Of a DNA stretch of 64,000 bases, positions 8,234 through 18,200 are shown piece after piece. A program made the translations under genes and the position numbers. The notes beneath the pieces are model-generated. The model made no database searches. It saw nothing but the letters and a program-made list of their open reading frames with translations, and was not told the origin of the DNA. Each line of letters opens with the position of its first letter. Position 1 is the stretch's first letter. Source of the DNA: CAVUBL01 sp963739795 (GTDB taxonomy: Bacteria; Acidobacteriota; Thermoanaerobaculia; Multivoradales; DATKCC01); contig CAVUBL010000007.1 in the NCBI GenBank assembly GCA_963739795.1, positions 372,001 through 436,000 of the forward strand, in the 5' to 3' direction.

Positions 8234-8947
8234 TCAGCCGGGAGGCTCCCGCCCCTCGCTCGGCGCCGGCCGGTAGAGGCGCCGGAACTGGATCTTGCCG
8301 CCGCGACCTGCGGCCATCGTCGTCTCCACCTGGAGGAGCTTGCCGTCGTCGGTGACGTCGTAGCGCTCCGTGACCTCCCGGCGGTCGGACTTGCGGACCA
8401 CGACCAGGGTCTCGCCCTCCCAGCGGGCGCGGACGGTCTCCTTGCCGCCTCCCGCGTCGATCAAGTGCTCCTGGTCGTCCGCCACTAGATCCTGCTTCCG
8501 GCCGTCGGCGTACCGGATCGACCAGCCCCCCTCGATCGGCCCGATGTCCAGGCTGTCGAAGCGCGGGCCCACCTCGGCGCCGGCGGGCCGCTCGCCCGCG
8601 GCGTCCTTGTCCGCCGCGGCGGAACCCCCGGCGCTCTGGCCTCCCGGACCCCCGGGTCCGCCCCATCCTCCGCCGTGCGATCCGCCCGTGCCGCCGCCGA
8701 ATCCACCCCGCGGCCGGCCCATGCCCAAGCCCGGAGCGCTCCCGGAGTCGAAGCTCCGGCGGCGCTCGATGGCCTCCTTCACCACGGCGGCGGGGTCGTC
8801 GCTCAGGTCTTTGTCGAGCTTCCAGACGCCTTTCAGGTCCGGGCGCGCGCCGGGCTCCTCGGCGCCGGTGACGGCGGGAAACGTCAGCGCGGCGAGGAGC
8901 GCCAGGGCCGGCAGGATCCAGAGCGGTCGGTGGGGTCGGGACTTCAT
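8234..8947 (-). CDS. Secreted hypothetical protein with Gly-rich linker
   Basis: The predicted 237-residue protein has a signal peptide (WILPALALLAALTFPAVTGA) and a short conserved-looking segment, PDLKGVWKLDKDLSDDP. A glycine-rich, flexible linker (about residues 78-108) follows, then a beta-rich C-terminal part with repeated short strands. The start is fixed by AAGGAGG located 6 nt before the ATG at 8947. The WKLDKDLSDDP pattern resembles lipocalin-like or intermembrane proteins that begin with GxWxLDxxxS, but I cannot name the family. It is divergent from the giant RHS gene and convergent with the frameshifted hydrolase gene. It is probably periplasmic; the function is unknown. Confidence 0.75.
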   Translation of the reverse strand: MKSRPHRPLWILPALALLAALTFPAVTGAEEPGARPDLKGVWKLDKDLSDDPAAVVKEAIERRRSFDSGSAPGLGMGRPRGGFGGGTGGSHGGGWGGPGGPGGQSAGGSAAADKDAAGERPAGAEVGPRFDSLDIGPIEGGWSIRYADGRKQDLVADDQEHLIDAGGGKETVRARWEGETLVVVRKSDRREVTERYDVTDDGKLLQVETTMAAGRGGKIQFRRLYRPAPSEGREPPG

Positions 8948-9285
8948 GTTCAGCCTCCTTGATTGCGCCGGCGGCGGCAGCAGCCCCGGCAGCGTCCAGA
9001 CTACGCCCGCCGGAGCGCCGAGGCATCTACCCGAGGCTACGTGTTTGTCTAAGTTGCCAAGGGAGCGTGGCGTCAACGGGCTGACACGAGCTCGTCAAGT
9101 CCCTCCAGGGAAGTCTTGCTCTTCGGACTCCGGCACGGTAACCTCGCCTCGAACCCCTGAAGGTTCGAAACGAAGGAAGTCCTCTCGAGCTTCGCGGCGG
9201 CTCTGCGCTCTGGAAATGTGGAGCCTTGCCTCGGGCGCCTCCGTCGGGCCTGCCCGCGCGGGCGTCTTCTTTGTAGGAGATCCCG
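8948..9285. other. Divergent intergenic region with leader hairpin
   Basis: This 338-bp gap separates the minus-strand secreted protein from the plus-strand giant RHS gene and must contain both promoters. A perfect 7-bp stem with a 6-nt loop lies at 9149-9168 (TCGAACC ... GGTTCGA), within the probable 5' leader of the RHS gene. An AGGAGA ribosome-binding site precedes its ATG at 9286. I found no convincing -35/-10 pair, no recognised riboswitch and no open reading frame with protein-like composition. Confidence 0.4.
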
Positions 9286-12200
9286 ATGCGGAGTCGACCC
9301 CCCCTCGCCCGTTCGCCGTTCCGGCTCCTCGCCGGTCTCGCCGTCGCCATCCTCCTCGGTGCCCCGACCTCCGTCCGGGCCCAGGCGTTCCAGCCGAGCA
9401 CCATCGAGCTCCTCGGGACGATTCGAGACTTCCACCAGTCCCACCCCGACATGCAGTACCGGATCGCCGTCGATCCCGGCATCGTGGAACCGATCCTGGG
9501 GCCGGACGGCAAGCCGGTCTACACCACCTCCAGGCCCTACACTCTCACGACCCACGGTCGGGATCTCTTCGACCAGTGGTACCGGGACGTTCCGGGGGTG
9601 AACCTGGCGGCGCCGCTACCCCTGACTCTCACCAACAGCGCGGCCGCTCCCGACATCTACACCTTCGACAGCTCGTCGTTCTTCCCCATCGACGGGCAGC
9701 TCTTCGGCAACGAGGGACAGAACCACAACTACTCCTTCACCTTCGAGCTCCACACCCGGTTCACCTACCGGGGAGGCGAGACCTTCCAGTTCCGGGGCGA
9801 CGACGACGTCTTCGTGTTCGTCAACCACCACCTGGTGATCGACCTGGGCGGCGTCCACGGTCCGCTCGCGGCGAGCGTTGCGCTCGACTCCGTGGCCGAC
9901 CAGCTCGGCCTCTCCACCGGCGGAGCCTACGACCTCGACTTCTTCTTCGCCGAGCGCTACTGCTGCGGCTCGAACTTCCGCATGCAGACCTCGATCCTCC
10001 TGGAACAGCCGCCCGAGACCGGCGGCGGCGCGACCCTCGACTACGAGGGCGACCTGGCCGGGGACTTCGACGACCCGGCGACCCTCGCGGCCCGGCTGAT
10101 GGACGACCAGCGCGACCCGCCGGCGCCGATCCCGGACTCGATCGTCACCTTCACGCTGGGCGACCGGAGCTGCCAGGCGCCCACCGACGCCGAGGGCCGC
10201 GCCTCCTGTCCCCTGACCCCCGACCTGCCGGCCGGAGATCACGACCTCGAGGTGGTGTTCGCGGGCGACGTGGGACATCCCGCGGCCGACCTCACGGAGA
10301 CCTTCGCAGTGCGCCACGAGCAGACCGCCCTGGTCCTCGTCTCGCCGTCGGTCCAGGCGGGGCCGGGCGCGTCGCTCCGAGCCGTGCTCCGAGAGGACGG
10401 GGCGCTGCCCCTGGCCGGGCGCACCGTGACCTTCTCCTCCGGCGCCCTGTCGGCCACGGCGGTCACCGACGCCCAGGGTGCCGCCGCCTCGGACCTCGCC
10501 CTGCCCCCGGGCGCCCAGGCGGTCGCGGTCGCCTTCGCCGGGGACGACCGCCTCGCCCCGGCCTCGGTCGCCGGCTCCGTCCAGGTGCTCGCGCCGGAGC
10601 TGGTCCTGGTCCCCTCGGCGCAGGCGGCTGACGCCGGGAGCGAGGTCACGGTCTCCGCCCGGCTCCTGGCGCGGGGAGCGGACCGCGACGGTCTGCCGGT
10701 GCGGTTCCGGGTGGCTTCCGGCCCGAACGCCGGCGCCCAGGGGTCGTGCCCGGGAGGACTCTGCGTGACCGACGCCTCGGGCGAGGCGGCGCTGACCTAC
10801 CCGGGCGGGCCGGCGGCGGGCGAGGACACCGTGGTGGCCTTCGTCGACCTGGACGGCGACGGCCTGCGGGGAGCGACCGAGCCTCAAGCCCGGGCCACGG
10901 TCCTCTGGCGCGCGCCGCGCACGACGGCCCTCCTCTACACCGGCGCCTCGGCGGGGGACTTCCACGATCCCGTGACGCTCGCCGCGGTGCTGGAGGAGGC
11001 GGGCGGCACACCGGTCGCCGGAGCCCGACTGCACTTCGAGCTCGCCGGCGAGGGTTGCTCCGCAACCACCGGGGCGGACGGCCGCGCCTCCTGCCCGGTA
11101 GAGATCGAGGCGCCGGCCGGAGCGGCCCAGGTGAACGTGAGCTTCGACGGCGACCTGGACGACCTGGCGGCGGCCACGAGCGCTCCGTTCACCGTCACCC
11201 GCGAGCAGACGGTCCTCGCCCTCGACGCGCCGCCGGCCCTGCCCGTCGAGGCCACCACGGTCTCGGCGCGCCTGGCCGAGGACGGCGCCCTGGGCCTCGC
11301 CGGACGGACCGTGACCTTCACCGCCGGCGACCTGGCGGTGGAGGCTGTCACCGACGCCGAGGGCGTGGCGACGGCGGCCCTCGACCTGCCGCTGGGAGTC
11401 CACGCCGTCGAGGCGGCCTTCGACGGCGACGCCTTCTACCAGGCCGCCTTCGATCGAGCCCCCTCGCTGGTGGTCTACGAGCCGGGGCAGTTCGTGATCT
11501 GGGGCGGCAACGCGCCGACCCTCGATGAGGCCCTCTCCCTGGGCGACGTCTACCCGATCTGGGGCGCCCAGTGGGACGCGCAGGTGACCGGCGGGAGCTA
11601 CGCGGCAAATGCGAGCTTCAAGGGGTACGCCGACACCCTGCTGCCGGGAGGGACCGCCTGGGAAGCCCGAACCGGCAATGCCAGCTCGCCCCCGGCGACC
11701 GTCTCGGCCTTCACCTCGGTGATTGTCGCCACTTCCATTGCGAAGGAGGGGAGCACGATCACCGGCGACGTGGCGGCCGTCGGGATCGTGCGTGTCACCG
11801 ACCCGGCGGCCTACCTGCCCGATCCCGGGCATCCGGCGTACGGCGAGCTCCTGGCGCTGCTTCCGGCCGGCGGCCCGGACGCCATCGTCCGGACCCCGCC
11901 CGGTCCGCCCGGCGAGGTCCAGGCGAGCGCGTCGTCGGGGTTCGCCACCGTCTCCTGGAGCCCGCCGGCTGACGCCGGCTCGAGCCCGGTCAGCGGCTAC
12001 TCGGTGACGGTTTCGCCGGGGGGGGTCTCGTTCACCGCCTCCGCCGCGGACCGCTCCCGGGCGATTCCCGGCCTCAGCGCCGGGACCCCCTACAGTTTCG
12101 CGGTCGTCGCCCACAACGCCGCCGGAGACGGAACGCCCTCGGCGACGGTCGGGCCGGCGGTGCCCCGGGACGTGCCGGGGGCGCCTTCGGGGGTCGCCGC

Positions 12201-15200
12201 CGAAGGGGGTGACGGCGAGCTGACGGTGCATTGGCAGCCCCCGGGCGACGACGGCGGCGCGCCGATCACCGGTTACCGGATCAGCGCCAGCCCGGGCGGG
12301 GCGAGCCTGACCGTCGGCGGCCTCGCCACGAGCGCGACCCTCGGCGGCCTTCTCGACGGCGTCCGCTACGCGGTCGTCGTGCGCGCGGTCAACGCCCTCG
12401 GGAGCGGACCGCCCTCGGTGCCCGCGCTCGCCGCTCCGGCTGCCCCGCCGGCCGCCCCCGGCTCGGTGCTGGCGGCTCCCGGCGACGGCCTGGCCGTCGT
12501 CTACTGGAGCGCTCCCTCTGAGGACGGGGGCGCCGGCGTCACGAGCTACCTGGTGACCGTTTCCCCCGGCGCGACCACCGTCGCCGTCCCCGGCGACCGG
12601 ACGAGGGCCGAGGTCCCGGGGCTGGCCAACGGCACCGCCTACACCTTCACGGTCCGGGCGAGCGGGCCGGCCGGCGACGGCCCCGCCTCCGCGCCGTCCC
12701 CCGGCGTTACGCCCTTCGGGCCGCCGGCGGCGCCGGTCCAGGTCGCGGGCGAGGCGGGCAACGCCAGCGCCCGCGTCACCTGGTCCGGCCCCGGCGACCA
12801 CGGAGGCCGCCCGGTGACCGGTTACCTGGTGGGCGACGGCTCCGCATCGCCGGGCGCTCCGGTCCCGGCCGCCGAGCTCGAGCGCGTGCTCACCGGTCTC
12901 GCCAACGGCTCCTCGCGGAGCTTCACGGTGACCGCGGTCAACGACGCCGGTCCGGGCGCCGCCTCGGAGGCCTCGGAGGCGGTGGTGCCGTCGACCGTGC
13001 CCGGCCCTCCGAGCGAGGTCGCCGCGAGCGCCGAGTCCGACGGCACCTTGAGCGTTTCCTGGACGGCGCCCGAGGACGACGGCGGGGCCGTGGTCGAGAG
13101 CTACCGCGTCGAGGCCCACGTGCCGGACGAGGGGGTGGCCGCCCGTCTCGACACGGCGACGGCGGCGACCTCGGCGAGCCTCGAGGGGCTCGACCCGGGC
13201 ACCCAGGTGCTGGTCACAGTCCGGGCGGCGAACGCCCGGGGCCTCGGGCCCCAGTCGCCGCCCGCCGAGCCCGTGACGCCGTCGCTGCCTCCCGGCCCGC
13301 CCACCGGCGTCCTGGCGGTGGCGAGCGCCCCGACTGCGGCCACCGTCTCCTGGCTCGCGCCGGACGACGACGGGGGCACCGCCATCGCCTCCTACACGGT
13401 GACCAGCGAGCCGGACGGGCTGAGCGCGACGGTCGACGGCGAGACCACCTCCGCGGCCCTCTCGGGCCTGACCCTCGGCACCCCCTACACCTTCACGGTG
13501 GTGGCGCAGAATGCGGTCGCGGCGAGCGACCCGTCGGCGCCCTCGAACGTCCTGGTGGCAGCCACGGTGCCGGATCCCCCCACCGGGGTGAGCGCCGTGC
13601 GCGGCGACCGCCGGGCCACGGTCACCTGGACGCCGCCGGCCTTCGACGGCTACAGCCCGATCTCCTCCTACGTGGTGGTCGCGTCCCCCGGCGGTGCCAG
13701 CGCGACCGTCGACGGCGGGACCACGAGCGCCGTGGTGGGTGGGCTCGCCAACGGCACCGCCTACACCTTCGCCGTCCGGGCGGCGAACGCCGTCGGGTCG
13801 AGCGATCCGTCGGCGCCCTCGAACCCAGTGACACCGGCGACGGCCCCCGGCGCCCCCGGTGACGTCCAGGCGGCCGTGGCAGGGGACCGGGCGGCCGAGG
13901 TCACCTGGAGCCCGCCGGCCGACGACGGCGCGAGCCCCGTCACCGGCTACACGGTGCTCGCGAGCCCCGGCGACGCCACCGTCTCGGTGGACGCCGCCAC
14001 GACCACGGCCAGGTTCGAGGACCTCACGCCCGGCACCGCCTACACCTTCCGGGTGAGCGCCACCAACGCCGTGGGCGCGGGGCCGCTCTCGGCGCCGTCC
14101 AACGCCGTGATTGCGGCCACCGTTCCGGGCGCCCCGACCGCGGTCGCGGCGGTCGACGGCGACGGCGAGGCGACCGTCTCTTGGACCGCCCCGGCCGACG
14201 ACGGCGCGAGCCCCGTGACCTCCTACCGCGTGGTATCGAGCCCCGGCGGGATCGCGGTCTCGGTCGACGGCGACGCGGCGAGCGCCCGGGTCCAGGGCCT
14301 CGCCAACGGCACCACCTACACCTTCACCGTCGCGGCGTCCAACGCCATCGGCGAAGGGCCGCTCTCGGCGCCTTCGAACGAGGTCACGCCGGCGACGGTA
14401 CCCGGCGCCCCCCTGGCCGTGACGGCCGAGGTCGGAGGCGACGCGGCTGCCCGGGTGCAGTGGGCTCCGCCCGCGGCGGATGGCGGAGCGGCGATCACCG
14501 CCTACACCGTGCTCTCCAACCCGGGAGGCCTCACCGTCATCGTGGACGGAGAGGCCGACGACGCGACGGTCCACGGCCTCGTCCTCGGTGGGGCGTACAC
14601 CTTCACCGTCACCGCCACCAACCGGCGCGGCGAAGGGCCACCGTCGGCGCCTTCGAACGCGGTGACCGCGGTGGCGGTGCCCGATCCGCCCACCGACGTC
14701 GCCGCCACCGCCGGCGACGCCGAGGCCACCGTCTCCTGGACCGCTCCGGCGGACCAGGGGGGCGGGCCGGTGCTCTCCTATCGCGTGGTCTCGGACCCCG
14801 GCGCCATCGACGTGGTGGTCTCCACGCCCGAGACCACGGCCACGGTCACCGGCCTCGACAACGGCACCTCCTACACGTTCACGGTGACCGCCACCAACGC
14901 CGTCGGCGACAGCCCGCCGTCGGAGCCGTCGAACGCGGTGACGCCGGAGCCGCCGGGAGTCGTGGGCCTGTCGTCGCTGGCGGTCAACGCGGGGCGGGTG
15001 ATCGGCGGCACCGGCACCACCGGCACGGTGACCCTCACCGGCCCCGCCGCGGCCGGCGGCGCGACCGTCGAGCTCGCGAGCAGCGACCCGGCGACGGCGA
15101 CGGTTCCCACCCAGGTCGTGGTGGCCGAGGGCGCCACGAGCGCCACGTTCGCGATCTCGACGAGCGCGGTCGCGGCACCCACCGACGTGTCGCTCTCGGC

Positions 15201-18200
15201 GACCCTCGACGCCACGACCCTCTCGATCACCCTGGGCGTCGACCCGGTGCCGTCGGGCACGCCGCCCACCGCCGAGATCACAGCGCCGGCCGACGACGCC
15301 AGCGTCACCGCCCCGACCGAGGTCGTCGGAACCGCCACGGCCGGCGACTTCGACCACTTCGTGCTCGAGATCGGCCCCGCCGGCGAGACCGCCTTCACCG
15401 AGATCGCCCGCGGCACGGACCCGGTCGCTGGCGGCGTCCTCGGCACCCTCGACCCGACCGTCCTGCCCAACGACCTCTACACCCTGCGGCTCACGGTCTT
15501 CGACACCGCCGGCCAGATGGCGACGAGCTTGGTGACGGTCCAGGTCGAGGGCCAGCTCAAGATCGGCAACTTCACGCTCTCGTTCGTCGACGTGGCGATC
15601 CCGGTCTCCGGGTTGCCGGTGACGGTGACCCGCACCTACGACAGCCGGGACAAAGGCCGCGGCGACTTCGGCGTCGGCTGGCGGCTCGACCTCCGGACGC
15701 TCGCCATCCGCGACAGCGGCCTCGAGGGGGTCGGCTGGCACGTCGACCAGAGCGGCGGCGCGTTCCCCTTCTACTCGCTCCGGGGAACCCGCGCTCACGC
15801 GGTCTCGCTCCGGCTCCCCGGGGGGCAGGTGGCGAAGTTCGACTTCACGCCCACTCCGGCGAGCCAAGCCCTCGTGCCCCTGCGCTACCTGACCCCCGCC
15901 TACACCGCCCGCCCGGGGACGAGGGGAAGCCTCCGGCTGGCGGCGGACACCACCCTCCAGGTGATCGGCAACCAGCCAGGCGACGTGGAGGTCCTCGACC
16001 TCGACACGGTCGACGACTACGACCCGCAGACCTTCGTCTACACCGGACCGGACGGCCGCGAGTGGCTGATCGACAAGACCGACGGCGTGCGCCGGGTGAG
16101 CGACCCGAACGGCAACACCCTCGAGGTCGGCCCCGGCGGCATCACCAGCTCGTCGGGCGCCGGCGTGGTCTTCACCCGCGACGGCCTGGGCCGGATCACG
16201 GCGATCACCGATCCCGACGGCGGGGTCAGGACCTACGGCTACGACGCGGCGGGGGACCTGGTGGCGTTCACCGACGCGAGCGGTGCGACCACCACCTTCG
16301 CCTATGACGGCGACCACCTTCTGACCGACATCTTCGACCCGCTCGGCCGCCCCCTCGCCCGGAACGAGTACGACGACGACGGCCGGCTGATCTCCACCAC
16401 CGACGCCGCCGGCAACGAGGTGGACTTCACCCACGACCTGGCGGCCAACCAGGAGGTGGTGCGCGACCGCCTCGGCAACGTCCAGGTGCTGGTCTACGAC
16501 GACGCGGGGAACGTCGTCTCCGAGACCGACAAGCTCGGCAACACGAGCACCACGAGCTACGACGACGCGGGGCGCTGGCTCAGCCACTCCGACCCCCTCG
16601 GCAACACGACCACCCGGACCTACGACGACGACGGGAACCTGCTCACCGAGACCGACCCCCTGGGCAACACCCGGTCGACGACCTACGGCCCCTTGGGCGT
16701 GCCGCTCACCGAGACCGATCTGCTGGGCCAAACGACGCACCACACCTACGATGGCAGCGGCAACCTGCTGACGACCACCGACCCGCTGGGACACGAGACG
16801 GCGTATACCCGGGACGGGGCGGGCAACCCGCTGACCACGACCGACGCCCTGGGCTTCGTCACCACTCGGACCTTCGACGCCAGCGGACGGGAGACCTCCG
16901 TCACCGACGCCCTGGGCCACACGGTCACCGAAGCCTACGACGCCAAGGGCGACCTGCTGAGCGAGAGCCGGACCCGGACGGTCGGCGGCGCCGCCGTCAC
17001 CGAGACCTCGACCACCGCCTACGACGCCGAGGGCCGCGTGATCACGCAGACCAACCCCACGGGCGCCACCTCGCGGACCGAGTACGACGTCGTCGGCAAG
17101 ATCGCCGCCCGGATCGACCCCCTGGGGAACCGGACCGATCTCGCCTACGACTTCGAGGGCCACCTCGCCGAGATCGACTACCCGGACGGCACCACGGGCG
17201 GCTTCGAGTACGACGCCGAGGGGCGAAAGGTCGCCTCGACCGACCGCGCCGGACGCACGACCCGCTTCGTCCTCGACGCCGAGGGACACGTGCTCTCGAC
17301 CGTCTACCCGGACGGCGCCACCGAGTCGGCGACCTACGACGCCGCCGGGCGCAAGATCTCGGAGACCGACGCCCGCGGCAACACCACCAGCTACGAGTAC
17401 GACGCGGCCGGACGGAGGACCGCAGTGACCGACCCCCTGGGGCACGTGACGCGCTTCGCCTACGACGCCGCGGGCCACAAGACCTCCGAGACCGACGCCG
17501 CCGGCAATACCACCTCGTTCGAGTACGACGCGGCCGGACGGATGACCCGCAAGACCTCACCCGACGGGAGCGAGGTCGCCTTCGCCTACGACGCCGTAGG
17601 TCACAAGATCTCCGAGACCGACGCCGCCGGCAACACCACCCGCTACGCCTACGACGGCCTCGGGCACGTGGTCCAGGTGACCGACGCCCTGGGCGGCGTG
17701 ACGAGCTACGGCTACGACGAGGCCGGCAACCGGACCTCGATCACCGACGCCAACGGCCACGTGACGACCTTCGCCTACGACGGCGCGGGCCGGGAGGTGC
17801 GGCGCGTCCTACCCATGGGCGAGATCCGGACCCGGGAGTACGACGCCGCGGGGAACCTGGTGCGGAAGGTGGACGCCGCGGGCGCCGAGACCCTCTACGA
17901 GTACGACGAGGACAACCGCCTGGTGCGCGTGACGACGGCGGACGGCGCGGTCACCGAGACGACCTACACGGCCACGGGGAAGATCGCCACCCAGACCGAC
18001 GCCCGCGGCGTGACCGCCTACGCCTACGACGCCCGGGACCGGCTGACGCGCCGCGACAACCCGGACGGCACCTTCGTCGCCTACACCTACGACCCCGCCG
18101 GCAACGTGCTCTCGGGCACGACGCCCTCGGGCACCACGACGCGCACCTACGACGCCCTGAGCCGCCTCGCCTCGGTCACCGACCCGACGGGAGGCACGAC

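Noticed and set aside
9100..9285. A riboswitch upstream of the giant RHS gene
   Set aside because: A 7-bp hairpin is visible but none of the conserved core motifs of c-di-GMP, cobalamin or other classes could be matched.
9616..17478. Very long antisense frame opposite the RHS gene
   Set aside because: It is a shadow of strong GC3 bias and repeats in the RHS gene, with an Arg/Gly/Val-rich composition that matches no protein family.
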